Shown here in pieces: positions 33,361 through 44,784 of a stretch of 64,000 nt of DNA; the first letter of the stretch is position 1; each line of letters starts with the position of its first letter. The stretch is taken from positions 127,534-191,533 of the forward strand of contig MNCI01018082.1 of the NCBI GenBank assembly GCA_015680685.1, given 5' to 3'. This DNA comes from Gnetum montanum. Taxonomy: Eukaryota > Streptophyta > Gnetopsida > Gnetales > Gnetaceae. The position numbers were made by a program, and so were the translations under genes. The notes below the pieces were generated by a model. The model was not told the origin of the DNA. It ran no database searches and worked only from the letters and a program-made list of their open reading frames with translations.

Positions 33361-34860
33361 ACACATCTGTAGCCCTATTGCGACCTAGCAAAAACCTTTC
33401 TCAAACAGTTTGCAATAACAAACATTCGACATGTGCCACACAATGAAATCACTGTAGCAAATGTCTTGGCCACCCTAGCATTAAATGTGCCACCACACCT
33501 GTTTGCAAGTTTACCCACTTCGATCATCGAGTGTATGGAGCCTATCACTCAGGTGGTACACATAGCCTCTGTAAGTGCTACGGATACCCAGGAGTGGTAT
33601 GCCAACATTAAAGTCTACCTACAACATTGTGAGCCCCCATGCGGATTGACATCTACCCAGAGAGATGCAATCCGTAGGCATGCCATCAATATTTGCTCAT
33701 GGGAGACAACACCCTGTGCAGATGCTCCTTTGACGGGATATTGCTGGCTTGCATAAATGAGGAGCAAGCATAGAAGGTCATTAATGAAGTACACGAGGGA
33801 CTGTGTGGTGGACACGTAGCACCTAGGGCCATGGTAGCAAAAATCAGATGCCTAGGGTACTACTGGCCTCACATGAAGCATGATTGCTTAGCCAAAGTCA
33901 AGACTTGTGATACGTGCCAAATATACACAAATCTCATACACGTTTCACCTACAAAATTGCACTTGACATAGATCACGTGACCTTTCCAGTGATGGGGACT
34001 AGACATCATAGGACCTGTCACGCCTAAGTCTTCTGTAGGGCATAGCTTCATCATCACTGCCACTGAGTATTTTACAAAGTGGGTGGAGGCTATTCCTCTT
34101 AGAAAGACTACATTCTAGCAAGTTTGCCACTTCATCTTAGATAACATTGTGATGAGGTTTGGGCTTCCCATGACGATTATGACCAACAACGGGCCACAAT
34201 TTAATAGTGCGGAAACCAAAACCTTTTACAACAATCTTGGCATTAGGTAATCGTTCTCTTCACCATATTACCCATAGGCAAACGAATAGGCAGAAGCTAC
34301 AAACAAGTCCATCATCAAATTTCTTAAGAAAATGCTTAACAATAGTAAGAGGCGATGGCACAAGAAAATCCTCTATGTGCTATGGGCTTACAGGATGACA
34401 TGTAGGACTGCAATAGGTAAGAATCCTTACAGTCTGGTTTATGGATCTGAAGTGGTGTTACCTCTTGAGTTGCAGGAGCTCTCACTTCGGATGATCCTGT
34501 CGAACGTTGTGAACAAAGCCTAGAACAACAAGTCGAGGATTGTTGACCTCGACTCCATAGAGGAGGAGCATGCATAGACACTTGGTTGCATAGAGAAATA
34601 TTAGAAGAGGCAATGGTAGAAACATCATGCAAACCCACATCAATGGCTGGTAAAGAAGGGAGACCTCATTCTGAAGGCTTTCTATGAGCACGTGAACAAA
34701 TTCTCAACAAACTAGAAAGGTCCATTCATGGTCACAAAATCCTATTGGAATGGGGCCTTCAAGTTGGTAAACATGGATGGCAACAAGTTTGCAAACCTTG
34801 TGAATCATTCGTATCTCAAGCCATACTACATCTAACGCATGAGCAAGGTAAGTAATCATC
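33361..34860 (+). pseudogene. RNase H-integrase part of gypsy element G1 (palindrome centre)
   Basis: Ty3/gypsy pol remnant. RNase H end at about 33380-33500 (FLKQFAITNIRHVPHNE). Integrase zinc-binding domain at about 33790-33925 (CGGHVAPRAMVAKIRCLGYYW ... CDTCQ). Integrase core at about 33990-34330: first catalytic Asp kept in GLDIIGPV (34002-34004), second replaced by Asn in TNNGPQF (34185-34187), the third (Glu) region present near ANE*AEATNKSI. Then YGSEVVLPLE (about 34452). Stops and frameshifts throughout. Reverse transcriptase is missing: upstream of 33361 the sequence becomes the inverted left arm. It continues without a break into the right arm's 3' half, so these belong to one element. 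Confidence 0.88.
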
Positions 34861-35375
34861 CACTATGATGTAAAACTAGCAAACCATCATCCGCTACAAC
34901 ATAAAACTAGCAAAACAATGTTTGCTATGACGTAAAACTAGCAAAGCTCATCCGCTACGACGTAAAACTGGCAAAGGTAGTCCTCTATGACTATAAACTG
35001 ACATAGACTATCTACCATGATGTAAAACTAGCAAAACATGTCTACTACGATGTTAAATTAGCACAGATGGTCCGCTACGACTTTAAAATGGCCTATCCAC
35101 CATCCGCTATAATAATAAACTAGCATTACAGTCCACTGGGACCTTAAACCAGCATAGCGGTCTGCTAAGACCTTAAACTAGCATAGCCACTATCTGCTAT
35201 GATGATAAACTAGTGCAGCAGTCTACTAGGACCTTAAACTAGCACTGTGGTCTACTAGGACCTTAAACTGGCACTGCGGTCTGCTAGGACCTTAAACTAG
35301 TGCACCACAGTCTACTCAAAGCTTAAACCAACACATCAGATGGTCTACCAGGACCTTAAACTAGGTTCGTGGCAC
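34861..35375 (+). repeat. Tandem array in the 3' region of G1
   Basis: About 17-18 degenerate units of 28-36 bp close to CCGCTACGACGTAAAACTGGC or CTGCTAGGACCTTAAACTAGC. The same unit, in minus sense, forms the array at 53615-53880 in G2. Confidence 0.85.
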
Positions 35376-36743
35376 GTCCTCAGCATGCATACATGACCCA
35401 TCAACCAAGCGAGTGTGTACACTGCCAACACAGGGTGGGACGTTGTAGTTCCAGAATGCAGTTCATAATGGCAAGAAAACACTCGCTAGAATATGTGCAA
35501 CGCCATTGCCCTTAGCATTTTGCTGATCCTTCGAAGATGTCTTATGACATCTTGCTGACCTTTCGGAGCTATCGCCACCATGATCCTTTGCCTTGGTAGT
35601 AGCTTCTGTTGTCAACACCTACTACTGGAGTCCCAATACTATTGTGGCCTAGCCACAAGGTTAGTACCCTCCAGCCCCCGCCAACGCCTGAGCCCAAAAG
35701 ATGTTTAGCTGTTGGGTAGCCCATCTCATAGCTGAACTGTATAATGTTTTCCTTGGACAGGGACTCCTGAGCACTCACATCACCACAATTCCTAGCTGCC
35801 TCAGTGCCTACCTCTCCAGGCTGATGCTGCCAAACCTACTGCTGGCCTTTCTAGTTTGGACATCGCATGCCTTAGCAACAATGTCTGTGTTCTAGCAGCG
35901 TCCAAAGTAAGCAAGACCTTTATCTTGGTTTCACTTAATGGTTGTTTCCTTTGGTTTTCTCTCTGTTGTGTTTGCAGGGTACATGCCGGAGGGGCGTCGG
36001 TCAAAGGTGCATCTCGCCAAGGCAACAAGACACTACATTGTTCCAAGGTGGCCGTCCTGACTAACTTGGCTACTTTGGAGTGTACATCCTCTCTCTCCCT
36101 TAACCTACTTTACCTCATTCCTTGCACCCGTAATTCTCCCCATCACATCTCTCTTTTATGAATTTTCCCAATACCGGTAAATCCCTTCCATGTGCTCAAT
36201 CGCAAAGTCCATGATGTGTGTAACATAATTCACTGCATGGAAAGCATCTGTAGGAAGGTTAAAGCCCCACATGAATGTAACACAACTCATCCTAGGAAAG
36301 AAACACCTATTCTGCAACAACAAGGTTGTTTGCAAAGGAAAATGGAAAAACAATAAAAGAAAAGCATAAAAGAGCAAAAGCTCACGCAAAAAAAATGTGT
36401 GCCTAAAGAAAATGGCACATCAGCTATTTCCCACTGACCATCTCGAAGAATTCCAATGAGAGGTCAGATGCCTATGAAAGAAAGATGCTCATGCATATCA
36501 ACTCCCTCACAAGCACTCTAATGAGGGACCACATTTCTACTTCTTTCCCTTCATAAAACCATCCTCACAGCTCCATCCTTTTTCCCTTTCCCTACATATC
36601 TATCCTAGCACTCTCAAGCATAGCTAAGCAACATCTGGATGACTACTACAGAGCAATGTTAGCATCCTATCTTTCATGGTGTTTCGTATTCTTTGTTGGT
36701 GTCTCTCGGGCCCATCCTCCAGACATCGACAAAGAGGGTTCAA
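35376..36743 (+). other. 3' noncoding region of G1 (right arm from 35590)
   Basis: Continuation after the tandem array up to the polypurine tract (GACAAAGAGGGTTCA, about 36727-36741). No gene recognised. 35590 marks where similarity to the left arm begins. Confidence 0.65.
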
Positions 36744-38263
36744 TGAAACACCATAAAATTTCAAGGTACTCTTGCTTCACCAGGGTCTTGAAAATGAGGC
36801 AAAAATTTTCACAAGTGTAGCCTCATGACAATTTGGCAAGAAATGAATGCACTAAGTTTAGACTATTCAATTTGGCAAGTTTTCTACCTCCAGATTTGAC
36901 AGGCCTGATGGACTCTCTGGCCTACCCACCTGGGTGATTCACCTAGCTGACAGTCTATTCAGAAACCATGCTTAGAGTTGTTGGTTTTGCTCAAGATGGA
37001 TAAAATAATTTGATAAGTTTTCTAGCAGAAAATTCTGCTACACTACATTGCATAGAGGGTCTTTGAAAAATCAAACAAATGTCTGACTACAAGCTTCAGC
37101 AAGATGTTTGCGCAAGGAAAAATCAGAAATCAGCCAATACATAGTGCTACACTATGCTACGCTACATAGCATAACATAGTGTAGCAAGGGCAAAACAACC
37201 AGAATTTTCACATCGCAGTTTTAATAGAAATGCAGGTTATATCGATTGTTATGCTATGCTATGCTACATAGTGTAGCATAGCGTAGCAAAGAATGCAAAT
37301 CCACAAAATACTTTAAAAGTTAACCCAATGTGCACCGAAGCTTCCAACAAATGTAGTTGACTTCAATGCAAATTTCCTTTTCAAACTGGTGGCTACGCTG
37401 TGCTATGCTACATAGCGTAGCACAACATAGCAAATAGCTACACTATGCCAGTGTGCTTCATCTCTGGCTTGCATTGTTTGTGCACTTGATGTTAGCACTT
37501 ACAGTTTCAACAACATGATTCCAACATAGCAAACTTACAATTGGCTTTACATATCCATGCAATATGGGCATGTCAATATCTTGAGGGTCTAGGACACGTG
37601 GCATCTAAATCACATCTCTGACATATTTCTAGCCTTATAAATACCCCAGCGAACAACGTTCAAAGGGTTGGAAAAATTTGGCAATTGTTGTTAAATTTGG
37701 TTGGCAAATTGAGAATTCTGATGGCAATTTGGTAATTTGTTGGGTTAGAAAATCTTAGCGGTTCACATCTTTTGCATTAGCACTTGGCATTAGCTTTTTT
37801 CTTATTGGAATTTTGCACTATTAGCTTTTAAGCTTGTACTCAAAGAACATAGTTGAGGTATTTCAAGGGTTCTGGTCATTCTTGGACTCTTCGTGCACCT
37901 CTAGTATTGTATAACTTGTTATACATTTTCAAGCAAAGAAGAGAATCAAACCCGCGACTTTGCAGTGGTGTATTTTCTTATCCCAGTTACTCTATTATTT
38001 CTTCATTGTCATCATTGTTCAGCATCATTTTCTTTATTATCGCATTTATTGATCATTGGTTAGATCTCACGTATTTCACACTTAACACAACATTTACGAA
38101 AGGTTAAGTTAAACCAGTTAAGTCCTTGTCTGATCGACCAAACATTTTAGGGTGCCCTGTTTCCATTTTATCTAGCATGGCCCTCGCACAGATTTGCGAT
38201 AAAAACTGTTCACCCGACAACCTCTTGGCATTTCCAACCACCGACATTTTTGGTCGCTATACA
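36744..38263 (+). repeat. 3' LTR of G1 (right arm)
   Basis: TGAAACACCATAAAATT to GGTCGCTATACA. TATA box CTTATAAATACCCC at 37634; degenerate TAGCATAGCGTAGC repeats at 37140-37450. Its start TGAAACACC and the polypurine tract before it are shared with G2. Confidence 0.85.
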
Positions 38264-38535
38264 TACAACTTACCAATGACATCACATTGTATCATCCCAA
38301 AAATTACAACCATAAGACTACCACTATTACAAGAAGCACTATCACTTGGCAATGTAGGTCAAGGGATGAGCATATTAATACCACATTTTATTTTTGAAAT
38401 TTCTAAGCTACCTACCTTCAAGCATGGGTAACATGTCTTTCCAATAGGACCTCTAGAAATTTTATTTTATGCATTTATTATATTTTTATTATATTGACCT
38501 TACCATAGGACTACCTTCAGGAATGGGTAACATGT
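38264..38535. other. Older L-family noncoding DNA between two insertions (right arm)
   Basis: Contains the CCTTCAAGCATGGGTAACATG motif and a second degenerate copy (38512-38534). Host DNA for the G1 and L3 insertions. Confidence 0.5.
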
Positions 38536-39495
38536 TGATGAGATATGATTTGTTGCATCGACTAGGCCTCATTGACTAGGCCCTATTAATGCGGTCTATT
38601 CCATCAACTAGGCCTTGTCGATTAGGCCATGTTAATGTGATTTGTTGCATCAACCAGGCCTCGTTGAGTAGGCCCCTTCAACATAGTTTATTGCATCAAT
38701 GCGGCCCCGTTGATGTGGCCCTATCTATTTTCCTCTATAAATACATGCTTATAGCTATGTTTATGCATAATTCTTTGGTCAATACAGTAGCCAAACTCTT
38801 GCAGTTTTATTTCATAATCATACAGAATAGTCAATGAGTGCCTAAAGTGTGGATTTGAGTTAGTTGTACAATGTCTTAATCAAGTGGTAATGTACTTGGA
38901 CACATTCCATGAATGACAATAAGATAAAGATTGATTCTTATTCATTACAACACTTTGACTTAGATTAAGTTTACTTTTAATGTAATTTGTATTCCATGTA
39001 CTTAGTTAATATTTATGTTTCCATGCATATTAATGAATTGGTGGAATGAGCACAACCATTTTTGAGCATAAACATGTATTCTCTTAGTAATCCCAGTGGC
39101 ATTATTTCTTAGCTTTCCCAATATCATAGTGCTTGGTAATCCTAGTAACGGATAGGTAGGTTTAGGATGTGTACGGCAAGCTAGGAATGGACACTCATCA
39201 CCTATAGGCTAGTTTAGACTTTACTTTCCATTGTTAATTATTCTAAACAAATGATTTCTTTATTATTGTTAGGAGTAGCATAAGGCTGAAACAACATCAA
39301 GAATCATATGTCCCACTATAGACTAAACCATATGTGACAAAGCTATCACTAGTCCAAGTGGCAAGATAGCAAATTACAATCAGGGAATAACAATCTAGAT
39401 GCCACAACTAGTCCTATCCATGGAATTTGACTGGATTGTGTGTGAATGCTTGCGAGTCATGTGTTTGGGTGTAGGGGGTACCTTGCCACTCATCA
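38536..39495 (+). repeat. 5' LTR of L3 (right arm)
   Basis: TGATGAGATATG to GCCACTCATCA, preceded by target copy CATGT (38531-38535). U3 repeats of AGGCCTNGTYGAYKAGGCC type at 38566-38730, TATA box CTATAAATAC at 38734. Primer-binding site TTGGTGTCATTGCCAGGGA follows at 39496-39514. Confidence 0.88.
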
Positions 39496-39620
39496 TTGGT
39501 GTCATTGCCAGGGATGATGCTAGTTATTTAGATTAGTTATATCATACACGATTGCTATAAATGCATTAATGAACTATCTTTGAGAAAATACTAAGTCACA
39601 CACATCATACACCAACAACA

Positions 39621-42434
39621 ATGTCTCTTTCACAAGGAAGCGATAATGTATCATATGAAGAGAACATTCATTGAAGAACCAATGAGATATATACTAAAGA
39701 AAATTGAAGTGACCAACCTTATGTAAGGGTTTCATGTGTTCATGACCACCCTGATGACATTCAAAGACTACATTCACCTAGGGTAGAAAATCTTAGAGGA
39801 GATGAAGTAAGTCCTAGATCAAGGGAGCCTTAAGGCCTAGGACCTCCTCAAAACCTAAAAAGGATAAATCAAGGGACTATTGGGAACACCATCGAAACCA
39901 TGGCAATCCTCCCAATTCTTCATCTTCCTCTTCCTTTTCAATGTCTAGTTTTGACAAAGATGAATGTCAGTATAAAGACAAAGCTTCACCATGGGGTCAA
40001 AATATGGGTAGAAATCAAAATCATTGGAAAAATCAAAAACCTCAATGTGAACATAGCCGAAACCATCACAATTGAGAAAATAAAAATAACAATTTTCACC
40101 ACACCATGTCTGATGATGATGAGCCCTTATTGGTCACTAAGAGCCTAATGCAGATCATAGGGGTAGTTAAGATACCCCACAAGCATCGTAGGGCAAGTTG
40201 CATAAAAAGGCTTGATATGAATAATATCCCTAAAGTTGTGGAAGGATATGATTCTAATCCACAACATCACTTATGAGCCTTCTATGATGCCTGTGCCTTG
40301 CAACATATAGAAAATAACTAGCAAAAGCTTAAGTTGTTTCCTAGAACACTAATAGACAAAGCTGAAAGTTGGTATAAATCGTTGGAACTAAGTTCCATCC
40401 ACTAGTGGTCCACAATGGTAGAACTTTTCAATGAAAATTACCAAACCTATGTAAGAGTGTCCAACCTAAGAAAAAAAAATCCAAGGGTGGAAGCAAGAAA
40501 ATCATGAACCCTTACATGAGGCCTTAGATAGATACTATTCACTACTACATAGATGTCCTAGCCATGATTTCTCCCAAAAAGAGCAACTTTTCCACATCAT
40601 AGATGGGATTTGTAATGAAACAAGGGAGATCCTTGGGATGTATGCTCAAGGTTGATTATATGAACTAAAGCCCATCAGATACAAAGGTTAATCGAGCAAG
40701 TGGCAAAAGCAGAAGAAGAGCTATGTAAACAAGAGAATGTTGAGAAATATCATTGGGACCCAACTCTTCAAAAAAAGAGGATCCATATCTATGATGAGGA
40801 AAAAGAGGAAACTCTTAATGAGATGATTTCACAACAAACCTTGCCACTGGAATAATCTCTTGATGAACTCCAAGAAAGGCTAGATAGCATGTCAAAGTGG
40901 ATAAATGAAAAAGCTACAACTTTTGTAGAAACTATAGACAAGAAGGTAACTCAAAATGAATTAGGAAATCACAATAAATGGAGGAAGTAGAATCAAGAAA
41001 TAGTTAGGAACACTTATCAAGAAATAGGAAACATGGTTGAAGAAAGCAAGGCTATAGATTCAACCATAGATGAAGATGATGGATGTGACATCTACATATA
41101 TGATCATCCAAAGGGCCATTACCTATTCATGTCACATCTACATGAGTATTGGGCTTTTGCATTAAATTCAAAATTCATACAAAAGCACATACCTAGAAAA
41201 TTTCCTTTTCCACATGATAATTATAGATAGTCCCACAACCAATCGTATTATTTTAGGGGGACTTATTACCAGCCTCAACACTATCATCAACCACAGTGGA
41301 AAAACCCACAGTCGTGGGGGATGCCACCACCAAACCAGCCCTACCCTTACTAGTAGTCGAACACATATTGGTATTATGTTCAACAACCTATATCTCCAAC
41401 TAGTCTACATTCTCTACAAATTACTATTATCACTCTCCTGAATATCATCGTGGTACGAAATCGTTTGAAGGATCACGATCTCACACCTCTCATCCTTTAT
41501 CATGTCCTCAATATTCTCATACTTCCCTCCACCATATGTCACCACCAACAACACAAAAAGGTTCAACACCATGACATAAACAAGAAAATGCCACTTATGC
41601 TATGCACATACACAAAAATGATAATGCTAGTAGACCTCCACCACAATCTTAGAAATGCCCTTTCTTTAGGACAGTTCCCACATGTAAGAAGAACACTTGA
41701 GGACTTACTAACTCATCCAAACCAGCATAATTCCAATCAAGTGCAGCATCCTTCCTTTCACAACAAATGTCCTTTAATCCTATGCAAAGGCCAACATCCA
41801 TTGTTACTCCAACACTTGACAAAAACAATGAATCTAGCACTAGGGAGAGAAAAAAGAAGAATCCATGCATCACTAATAGTAAAGGGTGTAGTTGTGGATT
41901 GAAAATTCAAAATATTAATACAACCCACAACAAAGCTAAGGAACAAGTATGTGAGGAAAAACTAGAATATATAGTAGTTACTAAACCAGAAGATACCTAG
42001 TGGCTTGAAAATGAGAATATAAAATTGTTTTAAAAATGCATGGAGGCAATTGATCTACTTATTAGTTATAAACTTAAGAAAATGGACCAAATAGAAAACT
42101 TAGACACAGATATCTTACACTTTGATTATACACTAGAAGAGGATATTAAACATGAAGACCCGAGAATTAAAATAGAAAATCAAGAAGAAGAAGCAAACAC
42201 ATTTGGACCCCCAAAATGTAAATACCTTTAAGTCCAAATGAAGATACATCTCCAAATGATCCAAACGATACTATCACCAATGTTAGACGTGCTACCACAT
42301 GATTGATTAAATTAGTAACCATGATAGATGGAAAATTGATGGTGTATAACCAAGGAATTTTGCAATCCATCTCTCGAATGTGTAGCCACAAGATTAGTCA
42401 TGGGGGAGATGCTCCATCCTAGTTTAAGAACTAA
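39621..42434 (+). pseudogene. gag of L3 (right arm)
   Basis: ATG 39621 (MSLSQGSDN), end TAA at 42432-42434, about 938 codons with stops and frameshifts. Capsid core: KRLDMNNIPKVVEGYDSNP (about 40207), KLKLFPRTLIDKAESWYKSL (about 40328), then WSTMVELFNENYQTY. Middle is Glu/Lys/Gln-rich with coiled-coil character (40690-41000). CDIYIYDHPKGHYLFMS at about 41087-41140. Then a Tyr/Gln/Pro/His-rich tail (41225-41350), a stretch with frame changes, and an acidic C-terminus (42040-42230). No classic CCHC knuckle is seen. No protease or polymerase follows. Confidence 0.82.
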
Positions 42435-43739
42435 TAAGTGTTTTCCACCTTTTTATTTTTACAATTTTTATCATTTTCCTATTTCTTCCAAAATTTCTTG
42501 ATTTTTAATATCTTTTTCATTTCTCAATATTTTTCATTTCTTTATATTTTTCTCTTTTTTTGAGTCATTTCCTTTATGTTTTATGAATTTCTTTTAAATT
42601 TCTATTAATAATATTTTCGAGACATGATGCAGAAGTCAACACTATGTTTTGGGTTTTTTTGTTATGCTATTAAGATGATTGGGTAAGTAATTGTGTAAAG
42701 CAGTGAGACCACCTCATCCATCCTTGTTGTTTTCTAAATAAAAGAAATTTTTCATGGAAAAAATTTGGTTCTTCTTTCATGAAACTAAAATTAATTAATG
42801 ATCATTGTACCTTGAAGAAAGAGGGAATGACCAAGTGAGAATGGTAAGGGTGTGATCTCAAGGGAACTTGTTGGGATTTCTTCTTATCTTCCATCATGTG
42901 GTTTATGACTCCTCTTGGAATGTATCATCACTCCTCCATCGACCAATTTTAAGGAAGCTCTTTCTTTGCATGGTGTGGTTTCCATTTCAAAAGAAAACAG
43001 AAACAAAAAAAAAACAACAACAAAAAATTAATAATAATGAAAATTCAAAGAACACCCCTTAGACACAACAGTGGGCTACAAGCACTAGTTATGGGGATGG
43101 AAAGACATGTTACCCATGCTTGAAGGCACCCATCTAACTAAGGACCTTCCTTTCCTCTTCTCTTTTCTTCTCTTTTTGAAGTGATGATTGTTCTTTGAGG
43201 TGGTTGTAGATTCATGGTGGTAGGCAGGAAGGAACACATCAATGCAAGGTTATTGTTCATGGTATGGACTTGGTCTGAACTTGGACGGATAGGTATGATG
43301 ATTATTTTAATCACATTTTTCAAAGAACCTATTGTGGATATGGTTAAGTACCTTACATCTTGATCTCTATAATCCCTTCTCATCTCATTATTCACCTCAC
43401 GGTTGCATACGATTATGGATATTTTGGTTTTGTATAGTATAGTGCAACATCCCAACCATGGAAGTTGTGTGTTTTTTGGAACAAAGGCATGGTCTACATT
43501 TCAATTCTTAGATGCCCATAGACATCTATAGTAGTGGTTATGCAAGGGCATTATAGAAAGAGCCTACTTTGGGGAGGATCCACTTGCATAAATTTTGTTG
43601 ATCATGGCTTTGAACTAACCTTTACATCTTCTAAAACATCAATGATAGTTTCTTTGAATTTATGCATAATTTTGGGACTACTTATCATCACTTTCAATTA
43701 CTTTTTTACTTTTTCCTACCCTTTTGTTAAAATATCCTT
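42435..43739 (+). other. 3' noncoding part of L3 (right arm)
   Basis: No gene. Carries a T-rich stretch (42440-42600), the CATGCTTGAAGG motif (43113) and the conserved noncoding block (43260-43620). Ends at TCCTT (43735-43739), the target-site copy next to L4's 3' LTR. Confidence 0.55.
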
Positions 43740-44608
43740 TGATGAGTTGCAAGGTACCCCTATGCTCAACCATATGAATATGAGTGTGTATGCATGATTT
43801 TGTCGAACTTCGCAGATAGACTAGCTGTGGCACCTAGATAGTTATACATTGATTACAGTTCATTTTCTTCCCACGTAGACTAGTATTTGCTTTGTCACAT
43901 ATGGTTTAGTCCAAAGTGAGGTGTATGATGTGGTTTCTATGACTATGCTAATCCTAAGGACAATGAGAAGTAACTTAATTAAGCTAATAAGAAATAAGTA
44001 ATAAAATCTATGCTAGCCTAAGTGCAATGAGCATCTATCCTTAATCATCTGTATGCATCTTGGACTTCATGTACTACTTCTAGGATTACCAAGCAAACAT
44101 CATTTGAAAAACTATTGATACACCACTAGGTTACCACGTAGTTACACTTAAATGTTCATGATTAAGATGTACTCATTCTATGTTAACAACAAGAATAGTA
44201 AATGACAATAAAAGGAATATTAATTAAGGAAACATCAATAAATAATAAATAATTAAAAAATTAAAAGCTAACTGAATGTTGCAATGATGAAGTAATTTTG
44301 ATCTTTATTGATGATCGTGTGCGTGTCAAAGTACGTTACACTCAAAAAAAGATTCCATACAATCATAAGCATCACACTGTGGGCATGCACTTGGGAAAAG
44401 AATTGAAAATTGACTAACAAATAATAGAATACTCAAGACTCCTAGTGACTAACTGTTCTAATGCCTCCTTCTTGTGCATCTAAGTGCTATATTTATAGGC
44501 CAACACACGAATCATGATATCATGTATACGATATCATGTCTAAGTTGTGATATTACGTACCTAATATCATGTACCTAATATCAAGGCTTGGAAAACTATG
44601 ATTCATCA
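43740..44608 (-). repeat. 3' LTR of L4 (right arm)
   Basis: Minus sense TGATGAATCATAG to CAACTCATCA; polypurine tract CATGGGGGTA (minus) at 44609-44618. Mirror of 24355-25226. Confidence 0.86.
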
Positions 44609-44784
44609 TACCCCCATGATTGAATAAAAACTCATCCTCGAGTCAACAAAATGAGGAACAAGTTCATTTGATTACATAGTGGATAGGTATGGGATTATTG
44701 AATGACTATAGATTACTTCATGCCATAGTGTGGGACTAAACAACACAAAATATGGACACCAACACAAAATACAAAACTGTTTAG

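Noticed and set aside
33615-34063. Minus-strand frames in the palindrome centre
   Set aside because: Shadows of the G1 integrase region read on the plus strand.
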